The position numbers and the translations under genes were made by a program. From NCBI GenBank assembly GCA_036250195.1, contig JAVHZZ010000003.1, forward strand, positions 335,740,875 to 335,804,874: a stretch of 64,000 nucleotides of DNA, read 5' to 3'. The stretch comes from Mixophyes australis (taxonomy: Eukaryota; Chordata; Amphibia; Anura; Limnodynastidae). The notes under the pieces are model-generated. The model was not told the origin of the DNA. It did not search any database and saw only the letters and a program-made list of their open reading frames with translations. Below are positions 53,031 to 64,000 of the stretch, in pieces (the first letter of the stretch is position 1; the number at the start of each line of letters is the position of its first letter).

Positions 53031-56000
53031 TAAGTTGCATTGTTCTTTGGAATTTTAAGTTGAACCATTTGCTATAATGTTCAACCTTCAAGGTTGAGAA
53101 AAATAATAATTAATGACCTATAATGATTTGTGTACAATAAAACCCGGCCTGTGCAATTATGATTGTATAGATTTAAACATAATATAACAGTGGACATTCT
53201 TTGCATGTGTAAGTAATAAACTCCAAAGGGGAAACACAAATGGTTATGTAGTTAACACAACCGATTCCGAGACATGTCACCCCCTTCTTGACCAGAACAG
53301 TTGTTGCCTGTATTGACGCAAGCTCAGTTATTCATGGGAATAACTTTTTTCGACTTTCCCTGCCTAAACTATTATTATATTGTTTTGGGGGTTTTAATAT
53401 GGCTTTCATTTATTAATATGTTAGAATAAATTATTTAGTTGGATTTTACAGGGACAAAAGTGAGAGAGGGAATTATAGCTCAGTTAGTACTATCCTAGAA
53501 ATATAACTCCACTTACTGTATTATTTGAGGATGCGCTTAACATGGAATAACTTATGTTTACATTTAAGTGGTATCTAAGCTCACATTAGAGCACATTAGC
53601 CCATGCTGGAAAAGTTGGACATGTTTAGGGGAACTGATCTGGGTCTTATTATACCTAGATATCATTGAAGTTCCCATGTGAGGAAAATCTGCATCTGCAC
53701 GTGGTTAGTACCAGGTCAGAACAAAGCACCATAGCAAACTTGGGTCAGAGCTGACAATGCCTCTGTAGCTTTCCTGGTCCCCAGCTCTGCTCCGCAAAGG
53801 AGAGCAGTGGGAGCCTGGGGGTTGCAGGGGCCTCGGATGGAGAGGAACTCAGCATTGTCAGGCCTCCCTCACGTCCGGGCTCAGGAGCACCCACGGTAGT
53901 TCCTCCACTGCTCAGTACCCTATGCAAAATGCTCTGTACTGTAGGTCTACAGGTCAGGAACAACTCCAATTTTATTGCCTAACACAGGGACATTTGTAGT
54001 ATTTCTTTATAAATGTCCTCCCTCATAGCAATAATGGGTCAGAATTTAGATTACCTGCAAAGGTCAATATTTCTGTTGAAGATCATGAGGAGATAATATT
54101 CATTGGTATTATACCAACACAATAATTATAATCAGCAAAATGCATTTTCTTTAATAAAATGAATCTATTGTAGTTATACATCATTTTACACAACATAGTG
54201 AAATCATAAGTATACTGGTTTATAATGGTAAATGGTGAAGTTAAATTTGTTTGAGGGCCTGAAAAACGGAGTGTTTTTCTCTTGTTTTTCTTTTGTTTTT
54301 TTATATATATTTTTTGTTTTGCTTTTGCTTTTTTCATGCTATTTTAGTTTTTTCTGGAGTTTTTTCACCTAGCTTGTTTTAAGATTAAAAGTAAACAAAC
54401 AACAAAACAGTAAAACAAACATAAGATAAACATGACAGCTTGTTATTGAAAAAGTGTGATGCCCAAAAGCACAAACATACATATCAGTGTTTACTACAGC
54501 ATAGTCTATGTATGGCAAAGTCTGGGGGGAGCCTCTGGAGAAATTGGGAGTATAGGGCATTCCTAGATGCGGACTGGGCACAGTTTATTTTATGCTACAC
54601 GATATTTAAATAAAATGAAAGGGGTGGAGAGGGCACAGTAGCGGGGAGTGTTCCCTAGTTAGTGGGTGGCAGTAGAGACAATTTCTTATTGCAAAAGGAG
54701 TGTTTTGTTACACATGCTCAATAAGTGCTGGCAATCGGTAGTCTACTTTCACAGAGATGGCTTCTGTAGTATAAAGGCACATTCAACGTGAGGGTGTTTA
54801 TATCCACTAAATACCCATGTAATAAAAATATTGAAACACACAGAAGTGGCACCAGTAACAAGCAGTATTTTATGTGGAAAATATAAGTTAACACTTAAAG
54901 AAGGGGTTGGTTCTGTGACATGTGCCATTCCAGCAGGACCTTCAAACCTACAAAGGATGCATTTACCGGGGAGTTCCGGAAGCAGAATTGGGTGAACACC
55001 TGTCTACGTATCAAGCGGATATTGTCACATAAAACACACTTGCCTACTCTCCCGGAATGTATGGGAGATTCACACATTTTGTGGAGTCCTCCCAGATTCC
55101 CAAGAGAGAAGGCAACCATCCTGGATCCCCTACTGAAAATGATGAGAGCTACGATGATGCTATTAATGGTGAATAGTGTCAGCATACCCACGTGACCATT
55201 GTGCAATGCTGCTAATTATGCCATTGCGCAGCTGGAACAGGGCAGTGATAACCCCTTCTGAAAGGGAGATCAAAATAGTTGTCAAGTATGACATTAAAAA
55301 TACATTGCGCTTTTGTAAATTGCCTTTATTGTGGGGGTTTTATTTTGGAAGAACTAAAAATATTTTTTTATTTTTTAAAAAAAAAAAAAAGCACCTGTGT
55401 GCCCAGGCCAAGCTGATCAATTGATCAATCCTGTAAGACGCGAAGGAGGTTTTAATTGTTACACCTAAATATCAAGCTTTGATGATATAATGATCTGCTC
55501 AGAAGAAGAATGAGCTTGGGTCAGGTCACAGAATAAGAAGGATGTAGGAGGGGTATTGGTGTGTAGCAGAATGGTAATTAGAGTTTTCCGCATAAAGCAC
55601 AGGTGTGAGAGGTTGCTTGATAATATGTTATAATACTGGGACAGGAAATAAACAAATAAACTGATGAACCAGGAAATATCCTGGCAGGATACAAAGTCCG
55701 GTTAGCAAATTAAGTAGAAGGATTTCATATGATGTGTTTCCAGAAGAATTTATTGCTAGTAAATGAGTGTACGATGTAATGATGAGTTCAACAGTATCAA
55801 GAGGAGCGACAAAGATCAAACAGGATAGCGTTCTGGAAATATTACATTGAGAACGTGAGTCCTGGAAGTCATTAGCTACTGTTTCACTTGAATGAAAACC
55901 AGATTGTTGATGTTCTGAGGGGAAGAAAATTGACCATCCAGGAGAAGACCTGGCTTACAATGACTGAGGAATGAAATGTGAAGTGATGGATACTAAGACA

Positions 56001-56270
56001 GGGGGGCTGGAGGGCAGTGGAAGGCTAATAAAATGCAATGGAATAGCAGATAGTAAATTAGGGAAAGTGAAAATAACAGGAAAGGTTGTACAGAAAATGA
56101 GGAAGGAAGGACTAAAGTTGTCTCTTAGATGGACTACTGCTAGCTCACCTTATTTTTATTTTGTGAGTGGGTTTTGTCACCTATTATACAGGAATAGCGG
56201 ATTACGTATACAGATAGAGCAGGGTTTGATGGACAGTTTTGCACTGTACATGTCACAACATTGCCATTAA
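53031..56270. other. unassigned sequence
   Basis: No gene recognised in 3.2 kb downstream of the provirus. A poly-A run lies at 55,376-55,390. A CTCTCCCGGAATG/CTCCCAGATTCCC segment at 55,040-55,110 resembles text near 36,250. Confidence 0.4.
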
Positions 56271-56280
56271 TTAATTAACC

Positions 56281-56473
56281 CAGGGTTTCCCAAACCCAGT
56301 CCTCAGGGCTCCCTAACAGTGCAGGTTTTCCATATCTCCTTGCTGAAGCACAGGTGTATTCATTACTCACTGACACATTGTAGCAGATCCACAGGTGGTC
56401 CTAATTATATCACATGTGATCCGGAAAACCTGCACTGTTAGGGAGCCCTGAGGACTGGGTTTGGGAAACCCTG
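56281..56473. mobile_element. hAT-type MITE, 193 bp
   Basis: The termini CAGGGTTTCCCAAACCCAG and CTGGGTTTGGGAAACCCTG are perfect inverted repeats. The symmetry runs inwards about 50 bp per side (AGTGCAGGTTTTCC and its mirror). AATTAACC stands on both sides (56,273-56,280 and 56,474-56,481), an 8-bp target duplication typical of hAT. Its ends differ from the large hAT at 4,908, so another transposase moved it. Confidence 0.92.
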
Positions 56474-56489
56474 AATTAACCCAGAGTTA

Positions 56490-58720
56490 GTCAAATGAAT
56501 TGTCTGTACCATTAGGACCTGGGCAATTGCCCTGTTTGCTGCAGATATCCCCCGGTATCTCCCTATCCTTGCAGCATGTACATTCAGGGCAGTATGTTTT
56601 CTTGAGTAGATCTCAATATTGGTGCTGGGCAACTTTCTATTGTCAATCTTTTCCCACTTTGTGGTGATAGGTCCCAGGGGAAGATCCTCTTTATGCCCAA
56701 AGTGGAACCAGAAATTAACTCAGCTCTTACACAAACAACCATAGCAGGGGCAAACGCAGGATTTGTAGAGGGGGGTTTCCACACCACTCCACCAGTGGGC
56801 GTGACCAGCATGCATGGGGGCGTGGCTATAATTGTAGACAGTGCTTGGCTGCTCTCCAACTCTTCCTATCCCTATAACATACATGGGCAATGCTGTGTGC
56901 ACTACTGTTAGGTGCGCGCAGCTCTCCCTTTTCAAGCAGAGCCAAGAGAAGCGGGAGCAGGGTCCAGCCACCTCAATTATACAGTGCCCCAGGCTGAGAG
57001 GGGGGTTACCAGGCACTAGGAAACCCCCCATCGGTTTGCCTATGCATAGACATTTGTATTACACATAAAAGACAAACATTAGTGTCCACATGTTTGTGTC
57101 CACATGATAATTATTAGATCTACAAGGTAAATAATTATATTATTATTATTATTATTATTAGATCTACAAGGTAAATAATTATAGCCGTTTCCATCAATAT
57201 AGTTGTCATTTTGAAATCACCTTAATTTCCCTGCATGACTTAATTTGCCTTATTAAACGCACAAACCTGCATGGTATCGTGTGAGACGGAGTTATGGAAA
57301 ATGTGTAGCACTGTGTACTTTTTTTATTATACTTTTGTAGTAGCACAGTGCAATAAATTATCTTTTACACTCAAGTATTATTCTATGGCTTATTCTAACT
57401 TTAAGTTACAATCTGCTTAGCCCGTTCGATAATGTGCTTTATAATTGTTTTGTATTTAAACATTTCGTATTTGTTTCCTGGAAGCAATTGTGTAGCTCAC
57501 GCAATCAAACTGATTTCAGTTAAACAAATAAATCAAACAACCTGAAGTATACATACGGATAAGAGTCATTTCTTAAAGATTATGTAATATTTAAAAGCAT
57601 TTCAGCTATAGTTTAACCTCCAAAGGCATAGAGCTTCGAAAGCAGTTCCTTCTTTGTTTCCTTTGCAACTCTGCCAGGGCTGAAACATTAGAATGTTTGG
57701 GTGATAGGCTCACTTGCCGACATATAAAACTGTCAAGTAAACCAAGGTTACCATAGCAACAAAAAAAGATCTGAATTTGCAATAGCACGTGTTCACAGAC
57801 CTACAAATTTAGTCTTTATTGCTAAAGGGGCCACCAAGCTGTTTTATTTGTCATTACCATCCACCTCATGCTATGAGGTCAAAAAGCCATAAAATAAATA
57901 TGTGCAATGGTTTGAGAACACAGTTAAATCATGTGTAAGGGCTTAGCTTACAGTAGTTCCAGACTGTAAACTATGCATCAGATAGTAGCCATGAAATGTA
58001 TCTTTTCTGTGTGAATGTGGTCTGGTGAGCTATCTGCCCTACAAATCAAGCTCTATTCTGGGTGGCTCAGTGCAAACCATATTACAATGGAAACACCCAT
58101 GAATTTACTGCCATTTCTAATACTTTCCAGTATTAAAGCACAAAAAAAAAAAAAATATGTACCAATGTTTGCCAAGAAAATTATGTATTTGTTCCAAATC
58201 AGAGACGAAGAATGTGTTTCACTTTCAGTGTGAGCTCTGCTGTTTATTTAGAAGCAGACCAAAGCTAATAATTAGAACAATGCAAGGTAATAATTGGAAT
58301 GTCATGCTTGTTCCTGAATGCCATCACACCTGATAAAAATCTCTTGGAAAGTTTTAAACAAAGAGCCATTAGGTTGAGGTGATTTGACAGCATAAGAAAC
58401 AAATGTTGGAAATAGAAAGGTTATCAAGCACGGAATGGTGACAGGTTTTCCGTTTGTCACATAATGAGTGTAGTTAATCTGTAGTGCAGAAATGGGTTAT
58501 CAGAAACTCTTCCTTGTACCCAGAACCATCATCTCCAACTGCATAGAATATTATGTCACACTTTTAGCTCTACTACTCTATATGTTAAGTTGGGAACTCT
58601 ATGGGTCAAATTTATCAGGATTCTCTGCAATTTTGCCACCCATATTTAAAACGACAAACTCGCCAGGCTTCAGTTTTGTCAAATCGGCTACTTGACGAAA
58701 CCAGTTTAATATATTTAACC
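56490..58720. other. mostly unassigned sequence
   Basis: No gene recognised. At 57,112-57,184 a phrase TTATTAGATCTACAAGGTAA occurs twice around an ATT repeat, a small local duplication. Confidence 0.4.
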
Positions 58721-58726
58721 CCATGT

Positions 58727-58895
58727 TGTAGATTTATCAAACCTTTTAAAATGTAAAAGTAGAGGTGTTGCTCATAGCAACCAATAGCATTGTAGCTATC
58801 AGAATGTATTAGATAAAGGATTGCTAGAATTGTATTGGTTGCTATGGGCAACACTGCCACTTTTCCTTTTTAGAACGTTTGATAAATCTACCGCC
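58727..58895. mobile_element. diverged foldback MITE, 'CAACCAAT' family
   Basis: TAGATTTATCAAACCTTTTAA is mirrored at the right by AACGTTTGATAAATCTA, and the GCAACCAATAG interior by ATTGGTTGC. Confidence 0.75.
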
Positions 58896-58915
58896 ATATA
58901 TTATTTGTAACAAGC

Positions 58916-59055
58916 TCCGGGTTGGAAAAAGTGCAGATGTTGCCTATAGCAACCAATCAGAGTCTAGCTGTCATTTTGCAGAATGTACTAAGTAAATTAT
59001 AACTAGAATTTGATTGGTTGCCATAGGCAACATCTACACTTTTTTTAACTTGGAA
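58916..59055. mobile_element. foldback MITE, 'CAACCAATCAGATTCTAG' family, shortened arms
   Basis: The interior TTGCCTATAGCAACCAATCAG and its mirror are preserved. The outer arms end near GTTGGAAAAAGTG and its counterpart CACTTTTTTTAAC, so the terminal 15-20 bp seen in other copies are lost or diverged. Confidence 0.7.
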
Positions 59056-59059
59056 ACCA

Positions 59060-61220
59060 TCGAAGTGTTTTTGCAAAATCAGAGGGGGGGTTAGTTTATG
59101 GCCATGAACCGTACACCATAGTCAATGATGGTCACAGCTGTGCCAGAATTACATATAACATAAGCAACTCACCAGATGATTCCCAAATGAGCATGATACC
59201 CAAATATGATCACATTGATACTGAGGGAATCGCTTTAAGGAATGTTCATAAATCCGTACAGAGGTTGTTTTTTTTGTTGCCTTTCTGCAAAGGGATGGGA
59301 CAGACAGGATTATGGATATTGTGGGGTCCATATAATATATACAAATAACTGCGTCCACATATAGACCAAAGAAATAGAATTTGAATTATTATCTGTTTCT
59401 CTAAAGAACAAAATCTGTAAACAATTTTGACTTTTTTATATATAATGTTATTATGAATTTATATTGCAGAACATGTTCTTTGTTATGACTTCAATGTTTC
59501 TTTGGAAATGAAAAACATCTTACTTCTCACATAACATATTTCTTGTGATTTTTGTGTCTTGTTCCTGAACAAAAAAAAATTATATTTGCAGATCGATTTT
59601 AGCTTTTCAAATCCGGTGCCAATAATTCTTGAATCATATATAAAGTCTAAGGAATTTTGCTAAAGTTTTTCTTAATGTGCCAAGAAAGTGAACGTAGGCC
59701 AAATTGTACTGCTTTCTCTTAACCCTGTGTTCTACCAGACAAAAGACAATAGTAAAGTCAGTTAAAAGAATGAAAATGGATAGCCGAATGTATTGTATAT
59801 CTTCATGTACAATCCACTAAATATACAACATATATGCCTTGGTATGTATATATTCAGATCCAGAATTTGTCAGGTGCAATTTCTAGGTTCTGTACCTGAA
59901 CAACCCAAGGTGCGATGCAAGGAACGTTAATGTAATTGTTTTGCATGCAGGGAAGATACTTCTGCTTTTGCATGTAGCACACAACTACTGGGCAGTTTAT
60001 TTTTACACTGTGATTTAGAATTGAACTAGGATGCCCTCCCACCTCTAACTCTCTCCGTACATTTTAAGTTTGCCCCCCTGCAGTGCAAGTGGTTTATCCC
60101 AAGGTGCCAAATTTTAAAGCTGGATTTAATCCAAGCTCTAAATGAGGCCCTGAATTATTAGTTCAAGATCGCAAGAAGCTGGCACGCTGGGGTTTAAAGC
60201 ATGTTCTCCTTGACAATATCTCTAACCACTGAGATACATCTCCTCCCTATATAATGTATATAGTAATTTTTTATCGCTATGACTACACCAAAACAGAAAT
60301 CAGCAACTTAAGTCACCAAAACAACATTAACAATAATGTGGAACTATAAATTGGCATCACAGTTTACGCACACCATTCAATATTTGGGTACTGACATCGG
60401 GACATGGGCGTGGCCATGTCACAAAGGGGGCATTGTCACTTCACCAAATGGGCATGGCCCTTTCCCAGACAGCTGCAAAGCACTAGGCTGCCCCTTCAGA
60501 ATCCGCCAAACACGGCAGCACGCACCAGTAGCAGCTATGCGGAGCAGCTGGGAAAGGAGTATACCTCCCAACATTCCATGGGTGGAACAGCAGGACAGAG
60601 CCCTAATATTGTGACTGCCCCTCCACAATCGGGAAAGTTGGGAGGTATGGTTTGCAGGTTACCTATATAAACCAGCAATGAAGGGGGAATATTCCTGCTC
60701 ACATTGCTGTGATTGGTTTTAATTTGATATTTTGCTTATTATTACAGGGTAATAGCAATACTTTTAGGCAAATTGCCTAATCAATGACTCTTATACCCCA
60801 AAGACCATTTTATTTTAAAACACCCACCTGGCTGCTTTAGTTAAAACTAGATTAAACTGCAATGGATCACTGGCTGATCACAGTTTCCCCACCTTTTTAT
60901 CCAGGTGTCTTTTATAGACCCTAGGGGGTCTGCACCATTACATATATGTTGGCATTTAATATTGGTAATTTATATACATTTTTCTAAAAAGACCATGTTC
61001 AGCCCACTCACTGGTAAAATCATGAAACCAAACTTTAAACTTTCCCTTTATAATGGAACTATTCCCTACTCCCAAAAAATTGAAAATATCCAAAAATGAA
61101 TTTGTAATATTTCCCTATGTCATGCGCCTCATGTGTTACTGACACAATCACCACCCTTACTTACACCTCCCATACAGGTATTCTGGGGATAATTCTTTAC
61201 TCTGACTTATCCTTCCACCT
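59060..61220. other. mostly unassigned; degenerate MITE remnant
   Basis: Nothing coding recognised. At about 59,870-60,150 the phrases TTTTGCATGTAGCACACAA and TTTTTACACTG, ending GAGGCCCTGA, look like an old member of the GGGCCTGATTCATTAAGG family. Near 60,560-60,655 CCTCCCAACATT and AAGTTGGGAGGTATGG form inverted ends of another short element. Confidence 0.4.
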
Positions 61221-61224
61221 TCAC

Positions 61225-61510
61225 ATCCAGTCACTAAATAAATGTCAGTATTATCCTTAACCTATAAAGCCATCAACAGTTTTGCCCCATCCTTAATATG
61301 TTACCTCATAACTCAGTGTTCTCCCAGTCACTCACTGTGCTCATCCCGAGACTTGTTGCTCGCCACCTCTCCTGCTACTTCCTCATGCGCACATCTACAG
61401 GACTCTCCAGAGCGGCTCCTCTTCTCTGCTTTGCTCTATCTATATTAGACCGCCCTTTAGTGATCAACTTTCAACCTACCACCCCTTGCCCCCACTTGTC
61501 TCACTTGTTC
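61225..61510 (+). pseudogene. L2-like LINE 3' coding fragment
   Basis: The frame at 61,242 reads LTYKAINSFAPSLI followed by SLCSSRDLL, matching the conserved 'YKA-H-LAP-YL ... LRSS' block near the C-terminus of L2/CR1-type proteins. It continues into a TC-rich 3' segment. Only the end of the ORF is present, without the polymerase core. Confidence 0.65.
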
Positions 61511-61606
61511 TCCTTCTTATAGATATTAAGCTGTCACAGTGCCCTCATTACCCTTTTGTATCAGTTTGTTTTAGAATACAATGTCTATATAACTGTTGTT
61601 CAGAGA

Positions 61607-61815
61607 AAGAAGAAGGAGAAGAAGAAGAAGAAGAAGAAAGAGAAGAAGTAGGAGGAGAAGAAGAAGGAGAAGAAGAAGAAGGATGAGGAGATGAAGAAGG
61701 AGAAGAAGAAGAAGATGAAGGAGGTGGATGAGAAGAAGAAGGAGAAGAAGGAGAAGAAGAAGAAGGAGGAGAAGAAGAAAGAGGAGAAGAAGAAGAAGAA
61801 GGAGAAGAAGAAGAT
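61607..61815. repeat. (GAA/GGA)n purine tract, about 210 bp
   Basis: Imperfect GAAGAAGGA repeats run almost uninterrupted, with only purines on the plus strand apart from a few T. It abuts the LINE fragment's 3' side and may have grown from its tail. Open frames (poly-Glu on plus, poly-Ser on minus) are compositional. Confidence 0.95.
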
Positions 61816-62089
61816 ATTATCTCCTCCAAGGAATTGTATTTATTTCTATATTAATTACATTGTTTAATTTCCACCTTTTTTCAGGTGTTGAATAACCCTC
61901 CCCCATTTTTGTCATGCCACTTTCATTTAGCAAATAGGTGGGGTCAACCCAGCCTACCCCTATTCCCATATCCCTTTCAATGCCTAAAACCAGCTACAGC
62001 ATAGTGTATCTACAGGCAGGAGGTCTCCGTCCACCCAGCACAGTGTAATAAAATACAATAGATCAGTATTGAATAAGACTGGACAGATA

Positions 62090-62410
62090 GAGCCTGAGTC
62101 ATTAAGGAGAGCAAAGCATAAAAAAAGGAGTAACTTTACACCTGGGCAAAACCATGTTGCATTGGAGGGGGAGGTAAATTTAAAATGTGATGGCAGATTT
62201 ATAGTTGGGATAAGGTATGTTTTAGATCAACTTTAAATTTCAGTGTAAAAATAAAGCTATCAAGTATTTGTGTGCTAGATGAAAAGGCAGCCAGTATTTT
62301 CCTTATGTGCAAAATAATAAACTAATTTGCACCCCTTGCATTGTAACATGGTTTGTCCCTGAGAACAGTTACTCAGTTTTTTGCCTTGCTTTCCTTAATG
62401 ACTCAGGGCC
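62090..62410. mobile_element. long foldback MITE, 'GGGCCTGAGTCATTAAGG' subfamily
   Basis: It opens GAGCCTGAGTCATTAAGGAG and closes CCTTAATGACTCAGGGCC. The outer bases and the flanking triplets (ATA, ATT) have mutated. Interior segments ACCATGTTGCATTGGAGG and TTGCACCCCTTGCATTG follow the family pattern. Confidence 0.8.
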
Positions 62411-64000
62411 ATTGAGCCATCTTACTATGAAATACCGTTTCTTCCTTCAGGTAAGTTGCATGGTCCCCTATTTGCTCCATGAGGATGCAGGAAGTTGGTT
62501 GCGTAAAATCGGACAACCCTTTAATATAACATTATACATTACTGAAAATATAATTGTATATTTTTCATATTGTAAGCCTCCTAAACACAAGCATTACATT
62601 TAAGCATTTAAATGTGTTGTTAAATCCTATTAAATGTGTTTTGATGCTGAAAGTATTAAAATAATGCAAGCGAGTATCTAGCTTCTTAGTTTTGCATCAA
62701 TTCTGATATTTGCCTGTAGAGTTTAAAAGAGGTAATACTCAGCAAAATACAACGGAGTTCTACGGGATCACTCATTAAGTACATAGAACACCGTGGTGCA
62801 GGGAAGCTTTGAGAACGCGCTTCTAAAACTCTGTTAAGAGCAAGGGCAAAGTACAAGGTTCTGTTTTCACACAATCATGTGAACGAGCTAATATGGTACT
62901 GAACCTAACAATCTATTTGTTTGTTCAAAGGTCTGCAGAACATTGCAGCGTCCAGCTATTCCTCAACAGACATGCATTAATATATTTTCCATAATATACT
63001 TACTTTGTAACTGGAGATAGACAAATCTATTCTTCCAATTCTTACATTTTGGCCGAATTTTAGAAATTTTAAGAATTAGCCGAATTACTTTTCCAATCGG
63101 TTCAGATTTGCCAAAAATTCACTAAATAAATAAATTCCACTGGAGAATTGGAACACAATGGGTTTCGGCACTTGTCCATAGCCCCACTATTATCTGGGTG
63201 TATAAATACAAAAGCAGTTCATTGTGATCTCAACCTGTGTGTAACTGTAATAATGAAATGCAAATTATCACAAAAATCCCTCCCAGGGTAATTAAAATAC
63301 ATTAACACCTATCCAAAATATATTTTTTGATTGGAAATAATGCAAAAGTTTTTTTTTTAAAAAAAAAACAAAAACAAAGATTGATGAAGAGCCACTAAAT
63401 ACTTCAAGTACTTAAAATGACCTTATAGTATGTACACCAAATTATGATCTACTAAAATATTGGCAGAAGAAGCTTCAAAAGTGGACAAAATATTTTCCCA
63501 TAAAACACTTTCCTGCCGTGTTGTAGTGTATTCAGCGCTGGTGGAATTATAACCGTAAATCACAACCAGTTATCCCCCAAAATGTGAAAACGCTGACATT
63601 TATAAGAATGAATCAACAGTACAAATTCATACCACTATCACCGCACAAGATTAGGAAGAACAGTTAATGCGATACGTAAAATATTTAGAGCACCATAATA
63701 GGTGTAAGATTATATTGATTTGGATCAAATCAATATTCTGTGACAAGCTGGACTTCAAAAGATATTAAAGTGGAAATAAAATATTTGTGTCACAATTGTT
63801 TCATTTTTCAGCAGAACCTTTTTTACATTTTTTGCCTATTTGTGTCTAATCAATTTCGTAATCAAAATTGATTAGACACAGTGAAAATTCCTCTTTGTGT
63901 GATCAGGTGCCTCAATTTGCTTTGCGGGGCAAGATGGTGCCATTGGCACTAGACAATGGGATGAGTGGAGAGAGGGAGGAAGCTGTCATTGCTTAGAGAA
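62411..64000. other. unassigned sequence
   Basis: No gene recognised. A perfect 16-bp-arm hairpin, TGTGTCTAATCAATTT and its mirror with an 8-nt loop, lies at 63,841-63,880. Confidence 0.4.

Noticed and set aside
61548..61829. Ser-rich minus-strand frame and Glu-rich plus-strand frame
   Set aside because: Compositional product of the GAA/GGA tract.

Overview
This is a vertebrate genomic window with no recognisable host gene. Nearly everything that can be identified is a mobile element or a repeat. The palindromic elements carrying 'CAACCAATCAGATTCTAG' arms and 'GGGCCTGATTCATTAAGG' ends, an HMG-free SINE with a tRNA-like head, CR1/L2-type LINE debris, an Ac/ZBED-like hAT transposon and a gammaretrovirus-like provirus together suggest an amphibian, probably a frog. 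That assignment rests on remembered repeat families, not on a database search.

Layout: 0.9-1.4 kb is a hairpin-packed foldback element. 1.9-3.8 kb is a decayed LINE reverse transcriptase. 4.9-11.06 kb is a complete hAT transposon (TIRs, 8-bp target duplication GTTCTAAG, intact 997-codon transposase on the minus strand) with two different 100-bp tandem arrays on either side of the gene. 11-18 kb is mostly unassigned, with AT microsatellites, a SINE and a Helitron-like fragment. 18.1-20 kb is a decayed relative of the hAT element without the arrays. 20-43 kb holds a retroviral LTR/PBS remnant, a 24-bp minisatellite, a repeat-rich block at 37.2-39.1 kb, a Tc1-type relic, SINEs and many small foldback elements, including a chain of three that share TTA junctions and one nested inside another of its own family.

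The main feature is a complete endogenous retrovirus at 43,183-53,026: two 839-bp LTRs that read as identical, a 4-bp target duplication (GGGC), a primer-binding site, open gag, pro-pol and env, and a short polypurine tract. Gag and Pol are in one frame separated by a single TAG, the gammaretroviral read-through arrangement. Env begins 57 nt after the Pol stop, again in the same frame. Gag, protease, reverse transcriptase, RNase H, integrase and envelope all keep their key motifs, so the insertion looks very young. The envelope has an unusual C-X10-CC spacing in its transmembrane subunit.

53-64 kb returns to unassigned AT-rich sequence with a perfect hAT-type MITE, more foldback elements, an L2-like LINE fragment and a long GAA/GGA tract.
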